Assembly: GCA_029550685.1 (NCBI GenBank)
Contig: JAKPGY010000115.1
Location: 31,546-95,545, forward strand
DNA from: Bacillota bacterium
GTDB taxonomy: Bacteria; Bacillota; Syntrophomonadia; Syntrophomonadales; Syntrophomonadaceae
Reading direction: 5' to 3'
Length of the DNA stretch: 64,000 bases
The position numbers and the translations under genes are program-made. This document shows, in pieces, positions 52,295 through 61,678 of this stretch. The notes under the pieces were generated by a model that saw only the letters and a list, made by a program, of their open reading frames with translations, made no database searches and was not told the origin of the DNA. Positions within the stretch are counted from its first letter, which is position 1. Each line of letters opens with the position of its first letter.

Positions 52295-53119
52295 GTGTTA
52301 GTCATAGAAATCTTAAAAGCCATCATTCTAGGAATTGTCGAAGGTATTACCGAATGGCTGCCCATCAGCAGCACCGGTCACATGATATTAGTTGAGCAGT
52401 TTATACAATTAAACGCCTCTCCATTATTCAAAGAAATGTTTTTTGTGGTAATACAATTGGGCGCTATCATGGCCGTGGTTATCCTCTATTTTAACAAGCT
52501 GAACCCCTTTTCATCGCAAAAGTCAACTGCGGAAAAAAGAGATACCATGGCTATTTGGTATAAGGTGATTGTCGGTGTACTACCGGCAGCGGTATTGGGA
52601 TTTCTATTTGATGATTGGCTGAATGAAAATTTTTATAATTACCAGACCGTTGCTGTTATGCTAATCCTATATGGAGTACTGTTTATCATCATAGAAAATC
52701 GCAATCAGGGCCGTCCCAGCCGCATTAATGACATAAAGGAGTTAACTTATAAGACTGCTTTTTTAATCGGTATGTTTCAGGTCTTATCATTGATTCCGGG
52801 AACATCTCGTTCGGGAGCTACCATCCTGGGAGCAATTATACTAGGCTCCTCCCGCACTCTGGCCGCAGAATATTCTTTCTTTCTATCCATCCCGGTCATG
52901 TTTGGAGCCAGTGCCTTAAAGCTGGCCAAATTTGGATTTAGCTTCACCGGCCTGGAATTAGCTATCCTTTTGACCGGTATGATAGTGGCTTTTGTGGTAT
53001 CCATCCTGGCTATAAGATTTTTGCTGGGATATATTAAGACCAATGACTTCAAGGCCTTCGGCTGGTATCGTATAGGTTTGGGGTTATTGGTTATCAGTTA
53101 CTTTGCCATATGGGGATAG
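52295..53119 (+). CDS. uppP: Undecaprenyl-diphosphate phosphatase
   Basis: A 274-residue, eight-helix membrane phosphatase (BacA/UppP). Signature motifs: [20 protein letters not shown] and [12 protein letters not shown]. Recycles undecaprenyl diphosphate to the monophosphate carrier for peptidoglycan; overproduction gives bacitracin resistance in other species. GTG 52295 lies nine bases after GGAGGA; the TTT-rich frame start at 52274 lies before the SD. Confidence 0.95.
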   Translation: MLVIEILKAIILGIVEGITEWLPISSTGHMILVEQFIQLNASPLFKEMFFVVIQLGAIMAVVILYFNKLNPFSSQKSTAEKRDTMAIWYKVIVGVLPAAVLGFLFDDWLNENFYNYQTVAVMLILYGVLFIIIENRNQGRPSRINDIKELTYKTAFLIGMFQVLSLIPGTSRSGATILGAIILGSSRTLAAEYSFFLSIPVMFGASALKLAKFGFSFTGLELAILLTGMIVAFVVSILAIRFLLGYIKTNDFKAFGWYRIGLGLLVISYFAIWG

Positions 53120-53162
53120 TTTATTCAGATTTTAAGGAATCCGCTGCTCAAAGGAGGATCCC

Positions 53163-54947
53163 ATGTCTGCTGCAGAGTTGTTCTTTAAAAGGCTAAAACA
53201 TTATAGAGGTGCCGCTGAGCACCGGCAGCGCAGTTTTGATTTAATCAGCAATCTGCGTTTATTAGTGGTTATAGTAGGTATTGGTGCGGTGGTAGTGGCA
53301 GGTTATATAGGAACTATCCGGCAGGCTGTTTATGCGGGCCTGCCTTTTCTGTTAGTGTTTATTATTCTGATATATAAGCACCGGCAAGTGGAAAACCGGT
53401 TAAATATCGCTCGGACCATGGTGGGGATCAATCAAAGGTATTTGGATCGTCTCAACGAAGGGTGGGTGGAGTTTGCCGACCATGGCGGGGAATTTGTACA
53501 ATTGGATCATCCCTACAGCAATGATCTGGACATATTTGGGCCTAAGTCATTGTTTCAATGGATATCTGTAGCGCAAACCTTTCTGGGACGGCAAATGTTG
53601 TACAAGCTTTTGGCTCATCCCTCTAAAGAAATTGATGCGATTCGCACCCGGCAAAAAGCCATCCGGGAACTGTATGACCGGCTGGATTTCTGTCAGGGAC
53701 TGGAATGCCGGGGGGCTGGAGCTGCCCAAGCACCTCGCGATCCGAATGACCTGATCGCTTATGCTCTCGAAACCCCTTCCCTAGGCAAGACCTTTAGATA
53801 CATCCGCGTTTTGCCTCTGTTTACCGCGGTGGCCTTCATCTTGTATTTTTTACAGTGGATTACTATTCAGGTGCCGGTAATACTTTTGTTCCTGCAGAGT
53901 ATTATCGTTTTGGTGACTTTTAAAAAGGCCGGAGCTCCTCTTAACCAGGTCTATTTTTTCAAAGAGAGCCTGCATTCCTACCGGAGCATGCTGGAGTTAA
54001 TCGAAACCCAGTCCTTTAAGAATTCCTATTTGTCAAATCTGCAAGCAGATCTTTTCCAGGATAACCAGTCTGCTTCAGCCGCCATGAGGCGCCTGGAATC
54101 AATATCCAATGCCATAGATTTTCGCTACTCTATGTTTTACTTGTTAATTAATATCGGCCTTTTATGGGATATCCAATGTGCGGTACGTCTGGCCCACTGG
54201 AAAGATCGCTATGGCAAAAGGGTTGGAAGCTGGTTGGAAATAATCGGGACCATGGAGGCATTGTGCAGTCTGGCAGTTATAGCTCATATTCACCCGGATT
54301 GGGTTTACCCAGAAATCGAGGATCAGGGTCAGAGAATATCTGCTCGTGGTCTGGGGCATCCCCTGCTGCATCCGGATAAATGTGTTCATAACGATATAGA
54401 TATAGATGATTATTCCTGCATTGTAACTGGTTCCAATATGTCAGGCAAAAGCACCTGGCTGCGGGCTATTGGAATCAATCTGGTATTGGCTTATGCCGGG
54501 GCTCCGGTATGTGCCCAGAAGTTTCGCTGCTCGGTTATGGATATTTATACCTCCATGGAAATAAGGGATGATCTCCTGGAAGGAGTTTCTACCTTTTATG
54601 CTGAGCTGAAAAGGATAAATATGATCCTTGAGCACTCCCGCAGGGGAAAACCTATGATTTACTTAATAGATGAGATTTTTCGGGGGACCAATTCTCTGGA
54701 CCGGATTGCCGGTGCTAAAGTAGTATTGAGACAGCTGAGTCAAAATGGAGCCATTGGTCTGATATCCACCCATGATTTTGAACTGTGCGACCTGGAAAAG
54801 GAACCTTGGGCGAAATTCAAAAACTTTCACTTCCAAGAACAGTACACTGACGGCGGGATAGAATTTGATTACATACTGCGGCCAGGCCGCTGCAGCACCT
54901 CCAATGCCCGCTATTTGATGAGAATGGTGGGAATAGACATTTCCTGA
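53163..54947 (+). CDS. Membrane-anchored MutS-family ATPase
   Basis: A 594-residue MutS paralogue. Two N-terminal transmembrane helices (about residues 32-48 and 55-72) and another hydrophobic pair near residues 215-260, a MutS core/clamp region (LFQWISVAQTFLGRQMLYKLL), then the ATPase: Walker A GSNMSGKST at about residue 423, STFYAELKRI, Walker B YLIDEIFRGTNS and STHDFEL. No mismatch-recognition domain (no FxE motif), no Smr nuclease. Therefore unlikely to be the mismatch-repair MutS; function unknown. ATG 53163 after AAAGGAGG. Confidence 0.9.
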   Translation: MSAAELFFKRLKHYRGAAEHRQRSFDLISNLRLLVVIVGIGAVVVAGYIGTIRQAVYAGLPFLLVFIILIYKHRQVENRLNIARTMVGINQRYLDRLNEGWVEFADHGGEFVQLDHPYSNDLDIFGPKSLFQWISVAQTFLGRQMLYKLLAHPSKEIDAIRTRQKAIRELYDRLDFCQGLECRGAGAAQAPRDPNDLIAYALETPSLGKTFRYIRVLPLFTAVAFILYFLQWITIQVPVILLFLQSIIVLVTFKKAGAPLNQVYFFKESLHSYRSMLELIETQSFKNSYLSNLQADLFQDNQSASAAMRRLESISNAIDFRYSMFYLLINIGLLWDIQCAVRLAHWKDRYGKRVGSWLEIIGTMEALCSLAVIAHIHPDWVYPEIEDQGQRISARGLGHPLLHPDKCVHNDIDIDDYSCIVTGSNMSGKSTWLRAIGINLVLAYAGAPVCAQKFRCSVMDIYTSMEIRDDLLEGVSTFYAELKRINMILEHSRRGKPMIYLIDEIFRGTNSLDRIAGAKVVLRQLSQNGAIGLISTHDFELCDLEKEPWAKFKNFHFQEQYTDGGIEFDYILRPGRCSTSNARYLMRMVGIDIS

Positions 54948-54969
54948 ACCATAAGGACTTGGAATGTTG

Positions 54970-55347
54970 CTATTTCCAAACTGTTGGAGTACATATAAAA
55001 GGGAAGAAAGCCAAGAAAAGGCTCAGGCTAATGAACAGAACAATAATTACCGGCCTCCATTTTGGATGGGGTATTAGTTTTTTAAAGATTGACGTCACTG
55101 GTTTCCAGTGCAGAACAATATGTAATAATACTAAGGCCAGCAGCAAGTATCCTAAGTATAAATGAATGTTCGCCCAACCATCCCGGCTAATTCCCCATAA
55201 ATACATATGCACCTTGGTTCCATACAATTGACGGGAAACTGACCCGCTTAATAAAACATACTTGCGTACGAATCCTGTACCTATTAGCGCCATCACTACC
55301 AGCAACATAATTCCATCAATTATTAGATTGGTTTTGGCCTTGAACAT
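54970..55347 (-). CDS. DUF4405-like (cytochrome b561-type) membrane protein
   Basis: A 125-residue protein with three or four helices. Conserved histidines in GTKVHMYLWGISRDGWANIHLYLGYLLLALVLLHIVLHW are placed as heme ligands of the b561-like fold in DUF4405. Could be a small b-type cytochrome; heme binding is inferred. Starts at ATG 55347 with TTAGGAGGCG upstream. Convergent with the mutS-like gene, divergent from the ZIP gene. Confidence 0.8.
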   Translation of the reverse strand: MFKAKTNLIIDGIMLLVVMALIGTGFVRKYVLLSGSVSRQLYGTKVHMYLWGISRDGWANIHLYLGYLLLALVLLHIVLHWKPVTSIFKKLIPHPKWRPVIIVLFISLSLFLAFFPFICTPTVWK

Positions 55348-55506
55348 TATTTCGCCTCCTAATACTGCAGATGCCTATTAGACTTATTGTAATCCATTCC
55401 GGGTTAAATCGGATCAGCCATCCAAGCTTTCGTCTTACTTGACAATGTTAACAAGCAATAATAGTTTGATTGTAGATAACTTCCAAAAACGGCAGGTAAT
55501 TCAGAT

Positions 55507-56313
55507 ATGGAATTAAGCAATATTGGCCTGGCTTTTGTTTTAACAATACTGGCTGGATTGGCTACCGGTTTGGGAAGCCTTATTGCCCTGTTCGCCAAAC
55601 GTACTAATACCGCCTTTTTATCCTTTGCTTTAGGTTTTTCGGCAGGAGTGATGATATATATATCCATGGTGGAGATTTTCGCTGAGGCAAGGCTGGCGGC
55701 GATCAATGCTTGGGGGAGTTCCGGGCAGTGGGCAGCTACCGGTGCCTTTTTTGCCGGTATGTTTCTGGTGGCCTTGATTGATATGCTGGTTCCTTCCTAT
55801 GAAAACCCCCATGAGCCGCGAGCCCTGGAGGAAATGCCCAAAACCAATTATGATTCAGATACCACGCGGTTGATGCGACTGGGAGTGTTGGCAGCCGCTG
55901 CCATAGCCATTCATAATTTTCCGGAAGGAATCGCTGCTTTCATCTCGGTGTTGCATAATCCAACGGTCGGAATTGTAATCGCCATAGCTATCGCGATTCA
56001 TAATGTACCGGAAGGTATTGCGGTGGCCATTCCCGTTTATTATGCCACCGGAGATAGAAGAAAAGCTTTTAAGTATTCCTTTTTGTCAGGCTTGGCAGAG
56101 CCTCTGGGAGCGTTAATCGGTTACTTGATTTTACTGCCTTTTATAAGTGAAGGGTTGTTTGCCTTGGTATTTGCCTCTGTAGCAGGAATAATGGTATTTA
56201 TCTCCCTGGATGAACTGCTGCCGGCCGCCAGGGAGTATGGAGCGGCTCATCATTCAGTTTATGGAATCATTACCGGCATGATGGTAATAGCCACGAGCCT
56301 GCTCCTGCTGTAG
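55507..56313 (+). CDS. zupT: ZIP family metal transporter (ZupT-like)
   Basis: A 268-residue, eight-helix transporter. The two metal-site helices are clear: AIHNFPEGIAAF and AIHNVPEGIAVAIP. Imports zinc and possibly other divalent cations. N-terminal TGLGSLIALFAKR is typical. The SD before ATG 55507 is weak. Monocistronic. Confidence 0.92.
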   Translation: MELSNIGLAFVLTILAGLATGLGSLIALFAKRTNTAFLSFALGFSAGVMIYISMVEIFAEARLAAINAWGSSGQWAATGAFFAGMFLVALIDMLVPSYENPHEPRALEEMPKTNYDSDTTRLMRLGVLAAAAIAIHNFPEGIAAFISVLHNPTVGIVIAIAIAIHNVPEGIAVAIPVYYATGDRRKAFKYSFLSGLAEPLGALIGYLILLPFISEGLFALVFASVAGIMVFISLDELLPAAREYGAAHHSVYGIITGMMVIATSLLLL

Positions 56314-56386
56314 CTGAACGGTTCTTCTTAGGTCCAGGACATATGCCTATATCAATTTGATAAAGCTATTTAGTATGCCCTCGAGC

Positions 56387-56665
56387 CTAATCCAGCCCAT
56401 ATAGGCTTAGGAGTTTTAGTGTGTTTTCATTCATATGCTTCTGAGCCATCAATTCTCTGAACCTATAGGTTTTGGTTTTATTCTGGCACCTGAGCTTATC
56501 CAGTTCTGCAGGTATTGTTTGCTGCAATTCCAGCAAATGTTCATAGAAGTTTTCAAATTTGGCCAGTTGTTCCACAGCTTCTCCTGCATAGCCTTCATCC
56601 AAAGAGTTCACCCTACTGTGATCTACCACATAATAATTTTCATATAATCTGGTCAGTCGATGCAA
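56387..56665 (-). CDS. Small protein of unknown function
   Basis: About 92 residues, charged and helical (LDEGYAGEAVEQLAKFENFYEHLLELQQTIPAELDKL), no membrane segment, not recognised. TTG 56665 (minus strand) has GAGGTG six bases upstream; the frame stays open to ATG 56737 (116 residues), but that start has no SD. Lies downstream of the NCS2 permease in the same direction. Confidence 0.55.
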   Translation of the reverse strand: MHRLTRLYENYYVVDHSRVNSLDEGYAGEAVEQLAKFENFYEHLLELQQTIPAELDKLRCQNKTKTYRFRELMAQKHMNENTLKLLSLYGLD

Positions 56666-56756
56666 AATGTTCACCTCACCTGATGTGCAATAGGGCCGGA
56701 GGAAAATGATCGGGTTTATATACTTGTAATTATCCATTTGTTAAATGATTATCCCA

Positions 56757-58046
56757 TTAGTGAGATGCTGGGGTGCGGAAAATCACATGCTCCAGCAAAA
56801 GGGATACCAGAACTCCCATCACAAACCCATTGCCCAGTATGGGGCGCAGGTGGGAGGGGAAAGCCGATACCACATCCGCCGGCAGGAAAGCTACCAGGAT
56901 GCCGGTCAATATGGGCAGGGCTATCAGGAGAGCATGGTCGAAGACTGGCTCCTGCATGGCGGCAAAAGCGCTGCTGAGACCTGCTGCCACCTGGGTACAC
57001 ATGATGAACAGCAGGATGCAGCCGATAACTACTTCGGGAATGAAAGAAAGGTAATAGAGGGTGCGCGGCAGAAAAGCCAACAGCAGCATGATTACCCCAG
57101 CAGGTACCAGGGTAGAACGAGCGGCGCATCCAGTGGAGGCAATAACCCCGGGGCTAAACGAGAAGTTCACCGGGCCAATAACCCCCATGAAACCTGCCAG
57201 GGTATTGCCCAGACCGGTACAGGATATGCCGCGGGTAATGCGCTCCGGCATTTTGTCAGCCTGTAATACTGTTCCCACCGCCTGAATAGAGCCCAAATCA
57301 TTTATAGATAATCCCAGAAAACAAAGAACAAAAGCAATAATGGGTCCCGGATCCAAAACCAGATCAATAGTCAATTGCTTAAAAAAGCCGCCCAACACAG
57401 GAATACCATAGGCATTAGTTCCTTGCACCCACACAGGATTTACCAGGGTATAAGCCAGACTGCCGATTATTATTGCCCACAGTATCAAAGTTGACTTCCA
57501 TAAACCAGTGAGCAGGCGTTGAGCTACGAACATGATCAGTATAAAAACCAATGCAAACCCTAAGTTTTGAGCGGGTGAAGAATTGGCTGATTCACTGCTG
57601 ATCAGATCCAGGATCGTTGGCATAATTGTAAAAGCCACCAATAGCAGAATCACGGCCACTACCCGGGGAGTAAAGAGCTTGCGCAGGTAAGCGAACAAGC
57701 CGCTGACAGCCAGAAGGCTTAACAGAATTCCACAGATGAGAATACTGGTATAAATTGCAGCAGAAGAACTGCCCTGGGAAGCCAGTATGCCAATGAGCAG
57801 CACGGTGGCCGGACCAATGACCAAAGGCAGCCGGTGTCCTGCATATATCTGCAGCAAAAGACTGGCGGCCATAACCGCAAACAGCTTTTGCATGTAGAGT
57901 ACTTCTGCAGAACTGGTCCCTTCCAGTCCTCCCAATACTTTACCCAAAATAATTATGGCCGGTATGGTGACTGCCAGCCACTGCAGGCCATAGATAATGT
58001 TTTCCGCAAAACTGGGGTGATCTTCCAATCCATACTTGAGTTTCAT
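56757..58046 (-). CDS. NCS2-family uracil/xanthine permease
   Basis: A 429-residue, ~14-helix nucleobase permease: start KYGLEDHPSFAENIIYGLQWLAVTIPAIIILG, central substrate motifs (SINDLGSIQAVG; GNTLAGFMGVIGPVNFSFSPGVIASTGCAARSTLVPAG). The usual QH of helix 1 and NxGxxxxT are altered, so the exact nucleobase is uncertain. SD GAGGGA before ATG. No purine or uracil riboswitch is seen upstream, but four 11-bp phased repeats lie about 125 bases upstream. Confidence 0.87.
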   Translation of the reverse strand: MKLKYGLEDHPSFAENIIYGLQWLAVTIPAIIILGKVLGGLEGTSSAEVLYMQKLFAVMAASLLLQIYAGHRLPLVIGPATVLLIGILASQGSSSAAIYTSILICGILLSLLAVSGLFAYLRKLFTPRVVAVILLLVAFTIMPTILDLISSESANSSPAQNLGFALVFILIMFVAQRLLTGLWKSTLILWAIIIGSLAYTLVNPVWVQGTNAYGIPVLGGFFKQLTIDLVLDPGPIIAFVLCFLGLSINDLGSIQAVGTVLQADKMPERITRGISCTGLGNTLAGFMGVIGPVNFSFSPGVIASTGCAARSTLVPAGVIMLLLAFLPRTLYYLSFIPEVVIGCILLFIMCTQVAAGLSSAFAAMQEPVFDHALLIALPILTGILVAFLPADVVSAFPSHLRPILGNGFVMGVLVSLLLEHVIFRTPASH

Positions 58047-58351
58047 ATTTCAGTATCCCTCACAGCGATTAATAGTATATCTACTAATTCGTGCGCGCCC
58101 ATTCCTTTCCTGCTCCTTTGGTAACAAGTTGTTTCGCCGAGTTTCCATTTCCGGGTCGTAAAATGGCAATGTCACAATTTTGTTAAACAATCTTTACCAT
58201 TTTGTGAAATTACGGTTCTAATATCAGGATATAAACCCCGCGCAAAAGTTAACTGATCGTGATACCAATACTGAGAAGTCGCGACACTCGGAAAGTATCG
58301 GCATTTAACTGCTCCAGGAATGGAAAGGCACTATATGAGGAGGGTAAGAGT
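58047..58351. other. Divergent intergenic region between the NCS2 permease and DUF5692 genes
   Basis: 305 bases holding both promoters. Main visible feature is the phased repeat set at 58170-58213. A TATAAA at 58230-58235 could be a -10 for the rightward gene. No open reading frame with an SD. Confidence 0.5.
58170..58213. promoter_or_regulatory. Four 11-bp phased repeats, candidate OmpR-family operator
   Basis: TGTCACAATTT, TGTTAAACAAT, CTTTACCATTT, TGTGAAATTAC follow each other with exact 11-bp spacing. The first two closely match TGTTACAAATT-TGTTAAAAAAG upstream of the response regulator at 61.5 kb. Confidence 0.6.
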
Positions 58352-59326
58352 ATGTTTGTTTTCTCAGAAGGGGTTTCAGCACTGGCAGTATGGGGTGTAT
58401 GGGTGATCGTTTTTGCCGCCCTGTTTGGGCTAAACGAGGTAACTCGACGATGGAAGTGGATAGGATTTTTTGCTTTCTTTGTCTTGCCCATTATTCTTAC
58501 GGTATTGTGGTTCACAGTGTTGAAAGAAACTACTTATACTGACTGGTTTCATTTAGCCAAGGTCTATTCATCCACGGCTGGATGTCTCGGTTTTTGGTTA
58601 ATCAGACACGTTAAGCTGACCAATAAGAGGACCGGCGAAGTGTGGAGATTGGCTGACAAGAAGTGGGCATTATGGTTCCCGCCGATAATTCTGTCTATCA
58701 ATATTTTAGAAGCTGTTATCCGTGATTTTGAAGTTGGCATGAAATACTGGGGCGGCGGAGTATTAACCGATGGAGCCATGTTCGTTCTCGGAGGCCCCTG
58801 GAATTACATGAATGGTATCGCCGGTATTTTGAACATGATTGCCATTACCGGTGCTATGGGGATTTGCATCAGGAAAGTTACTTCTAAAGACGGCAGCAGA
58901 GACATGTTATGGCCGGACATGCTGTGGTTCTGGATAATACCCTACGATCTCTGGAATTTTGCCTACACTTATAACTGTCTGCCGGGTCACTCCTGGTATT
59001 GCGGTTTTGCCTTGCTGTTAGCTCCAACCCTTTGCGCCTTTACGGTTGGAAAAGGAGCCTGGCTCCAGCATCGCGCCCATACACTGGCCTTATGGTGCAT
59101 GTTCGCGCAGACCTTCCCGGCATTTATTGATGCCGGTAAATGGGCAGTTAATTCGTCCTATGATCCTACCATATACTTCATTGTTAGCTTCTTGGCATTA
59201 GCAAGTAACGTCGCTTTAATTATTTACATGATCTATAAGATAGCCAAGACCAAGAAGAATCCTTATCTGGAAGAACTATATACTGACTTGAAAGGGTATC
59301 AGGCAATCAAAGCTCTGGCAGAGTAA
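58352..59326 (+). CDS. DUF5692 family membrane protein
   Basis: A 324-residue polytopic protein with about nine helices. Recognised as DUF5692-like from its overall pattern (WKWIGFFAFFVLPIILTVLWF, TDWFHLAKVYSSTAGCLGFWLIRH, LWFPPIILSINILEAVIRDFE, GPWNYMNGIAGILNM, WFWIIPYDLWNFAYTYNCLPGHSWY). Function unknown. ATG 58352 follows GAGGAGGG; 31 extra codons upstream are rejected. Phased repeats upstream suggest control by the neighbouring two-component system. Confidence 0.8.
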   Translation: MFVFSEGVSALAVWGVWVIVFAALFGLNEVTRRWKWIGFFAFFVLPIILTVLWFTVLKETTYTDWFHLAKVYSSTAGCLGFWLIRHVKLTNKRTGEVWRLADKKWALWFPPIILSINILEAVIRDFEVGMKYWGGGVLTDGAMFVLGGPWNYMNGIAGILNMIAITGAMGICIRKVTSKDGSRDMLWPDMLWFWIIPYDLWNFAYTYNCLPGHSWYCGFALLLAPTLCAFTVGKGAWLQHRAHTLALWCMFAQTFPAFIDAGKWAVNSSYDPTIYFIVSFLALASNVALIIYMIYKIAKTKKNPYLEELYTDLKGYQAIKALAE

Positions 59327-59342
59327 ATCTGCTTAACCCATG

Positions 59343-59387
59343 AAAGAGTACTGAGGTGTGATCAACACATCTCAGTGCTCTTTTATG
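59343..59387. terminator. Bidirectional terminator between DUF5692 and kinase genes
   Basis: AAGAGTACTGAGGTGTG pairs with CACATCTCAGTGCTCTT around ATCAA, with flanking A and T runs. Confidence 0.85.
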
Positions 59388-59456
59388 TTGGTGCGGTAAA
59401 AATGTCTATCATGATAGATTGGCGGACAGCAAGTTAAAAAGGTGGAACCAAAATCT

Positions 59457-60749
59457 TCAGTTGCTGGGCCCTTTTTCTAGGGTAAAGAAAAACCGTACTC
59501 CCCGGTTGGTGTTCTCCACTTTGCAGGTGGTGTGATGCAATTCCAGAATTTGCTGGGTTATAGTCAGTCCCAGACCAGTTCCCCCGTATTCTTTACTGCG
59601 GGATTTTTCAGCTCTGTAAAAAGGCTGCCATATTTTCTCCAAGTCATCTTCCTGGATAGGCAATCCCTCATTTTCTATGGAGAATTCCACTTCTTCGTCG
59701 GTATAGATATAATTAACGTAAATCTTTCCTCCCACCACACTTTGCTGAATAGCATTGCTTATTAAATTCAGCAAGCATATTTCAATTTTGGCCTCATCAC
59801 CGTGAACCATGACGGGCATAGCTGCAGGTTTTTCTACCATCAAATTCTTTTCAGCTGATCTTGCTTCAAAACGATTCAACACTTTTTCGGTAATCCTGTT
59901 GAGGTCAAATATCTTCCAATGCAGGTGGACCGAGCCGTTTTCCAACTCGGACAGGTTCAGCATATTTGTGATCAGTTTTTCCATGTTATCCGTTTCATCA
60001 AGGATAACGTCCATATACTGCTGATGCTTGTTAGGATTAAACCCGTCCCTTACTGCTTCTGCATATCCCCTTACGATACTAAGCGGCGTTTTCAGTTCAT
60101 GGGAAACAGTAGCAATAAATTCTTTGAGAATCCTTTCTAATTGCTGTTCCTTTTCTATGTCCCGCTGGAGCATTTCATTGCTCATTTTTAACTGGGTTGA
60201 CAATTCGAGAAGCTGCCTTGCGGCACTGGTACCAATAGCGGCAGCCAGTCCGGACCACAGGTAATTTAGGTAACGAATGCCTTGACCAACCACTCCGCCG
60301 TCGAGAGATGAAGAAGGGAAATACATTACCAGTATATAGTCGCCGACAATACATAAAGCCGTTATATATAAAACCAATTTGAAGTCAAAGTAAAATACTG
60401 ACAGGACGATTATTAAATAAAAAAGAGCGTGGGTCTCGATGGCATTGTAAGCAATGCTGCGGAAGCTGACCAGCATAGCAAAAATTGCAGTTATCACCAG
60501 CCATTTGCTCCAGTCAAGTTTGCCGAATTTTCTTACCGTAAAAAACAAGAGTATCAGCAGCACCATGCAGATTATAGTTACCAGGAGAATTTTTTGAAAA
60601 GTCAAAGCCTCACTGGTCCAGTTGCGCAGTTTCATGAAAGAGGTTACTGGAATAATTAAAACCACCAAGATAAAAATGGTCTGAAGCACCCGGTAGTTGT
60701 TGTGCTCGAGGTTGTTTTCCAACAAGTAGGTGATCAGTTTATTATTCAT
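59457..60749 (-). CDS. Sensor histidine kinase with multi-helix membrane domain
   Basis: A 430-residue kinase. Residues 20-180 hold about six hydrophobic helices with almost no external domain, so it may sense a membrane or intramembrane signal. Then a short coiled coil, HisKA with EFIATVSHELKTPLSIVRGYAEAV, and HATPase_c with NAIQQS and GGTGLGLTITQQ. ATG 60749 overlaps the end of the regulator gene by eight bases and has GAGGTGA. Confidence 0.92.
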   Translation of the reverse strand: MNNKLITYLLENNLEHNNYRVLQTIFILVVLIIPVTSFMKLRNWTSEALTFQKILLVTIICMVLLILLFFTVRKFGKLDWSKWLVITAIFAMLVSFRSIAYNAIETHALFYLIIVLSVFYFDFKLVLYITALCIVGDYILVMYFPSSSLDGGVVGQGIRYLNYLWSGLAAAIGTSAARQLLELSTQLKMSNEMLQRDIEKEQQLERILKEFIATVSHELKTPLSIVRGYAEAVRDGFNPNKHQQYMDVILDETDNMEKLITNMLNLSELENGSVHLHWKIFDLNRITEKVLNRFEARSAEKNLMVEKPAAMPVMVHGDEAKIEICLLNLISNAIQQSVVGGKIYVNYIYTDEEVEFSIENEGLPIQEDDLEKIWQPFYRAEKSRSKEYGGTGLGLTITQQILELHHTTCKVENTNRGVRFFFTLEKGPSN

Positions 60750-61467
60750 AGTTCACCTCGTTCTGTTTAGGCGTTTGTTTCTGGTGAGAATAGCAGTTTA
60801 CGAATTTGTATCCATATCCGCGTACCGTTTGAATCAAGTCGGCATGTTCACCCAGTTTGTCGCGCAGCCGGTTGATATGGGTGTCCACAGTACGCAGGTT
60901 ACCATAATAGTTGTAACCCCAAACTCCCTGTAAAAGCTGTTCCCGTGATAAAACCATATTGGCATTTGCCATGAGATAAAGCAAAAGGTCATATTCTTTA
61001 GCCGATAAATATACACTGCAATCATTAACATATACTTCATGAGAAACTCGATCGATTTTCAAAGGTCCGCTTTGCCATATGGTTTGTTCAGATTCTGACT
61101 GTTGCCTGCTGCGTCTTAACACCGCATGGGAGCGGGCCAGCAGTTCCCGGGGACTAAATGGTTTGGTGACATAGTCGTCGGCTCCCAGTTCAAAACCCAT
61201 CAACCGGTCTTCTTCGTGGGCGCGTGCGGTCAAAATAATAATCGGTATATTGGATAGGGAACGAGCCGTACGGCATACCGTCCAACCATCTATACGCGGT
61301 AACATAATGTCCAGAATCAACAGGTCCACATGCTTGTTCTTAATAATCTCCAGTGCCTTTTCGCCATTATCAGCCTCCAGAACAGTGAACCCGTCTGCCT
61401 CAAAATAATCACTGACCAATTCCCGCATACGAGTGTCGTCTTCCACCAGCAATACGGTGCCTGCCAT
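60742..61467 (-). CDS. OmpR-family response regulator
   Basis: A 241-residue regulator: receiver (VEDDTRM, LLILDIMLPRIDGW, TARAHEEDRLMGFELGADDYVTKPFSPREL) and winged helix (LSAKEYDLLLYLMANANMVLSREQLLQGVWGYNYYGNLRTVDTHINRLRDKLG). ATG 61467 after GAGGAGGA. A pair of 11-bp repeats about 100 bases upstream resembles those near 58.2 kb; autoregulation and control of the 58-kb genes are inferred. Confidence 0.93.
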   Translation of the reverse strand: MAGTVLLVEDDTRMRELVSDYFEADGFTVLEADNGEKALEIIKNKHVDLLILDIMLPRIDGWTVCRTARSLSNIPIIILTARAHEEDRLMGFELGADDYVTKPFSPRELLARSHAVLRRSRQQSESEQTIWQSGPLKIDRVSHEVYVNDCSVYLSAKEYDLLLYLMANANMVLSREQLLQGVWGYNYYGNLRTVDTHINRLRDKLGEHADLIQTVRGYGYKFVNCYSHQKQTPKQNEVNYE

Positions 61468-61567
61468 ACAATCCTCCTCACTGCGAATGTTTCACTTATC
61501 TAAGGGCTTTTACTATTTTGATTAAATTATAACACTGGAAAAGATCCGAAAAATAAAAGGACGGTTA

Positions 61568-61589
61568 TGTTACAAATTTGTTAAAAAAG
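61568..61589. promoter_or_regulatory. Two 11-bp phased repeats, candidate operator of the response regulator
   Basis: TGTTACAAATT directly followed by TGTTAAAAAAG. The first 18 bases share 15 positions with the repeats at 58170-58187. Confidence 0.6.
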
Positions 61590-61618
61590 GTTCGCGTGCT
61601 TACAGGGACAGGACAGAG

Positions 61619-61678
61619 GAAGTTTTAGCTTCTGCGGACCGCCGCCATAGTCTCGCAGCGGAAACTTTAGTTTCCGCT
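61619..61678. repeat. Two similar hairpins
   Basis: GAAG-TTTTAG-CTTC (about 61619-61632) and AGCGGAAACT-TT-AGTTTCCGCT (61657-61678). Both have the pattern GGAA..TTTAG..TTCC and lie 25 bases apart, separated by GC-rich sequence. Confidence 0.6.

Noticed and set aside
53163..54947. Mismatch-repair gene mutS
   Set aside because: No mismatch-recognition domain and several membrane helices; only the ATPase matches.
56738..57285. Several + strand open frames of 74-173 codons opposite the NCS2 permease
   Set aside because: They are shadows of a clear, family-matching gene on the minus strand; composition is low-complexity and no SD is present.
58047..58351. Purine riboswitch before the NCS2 permease
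   Set aside because: The conserved three-way-junction loop sequences are absent on both strands.
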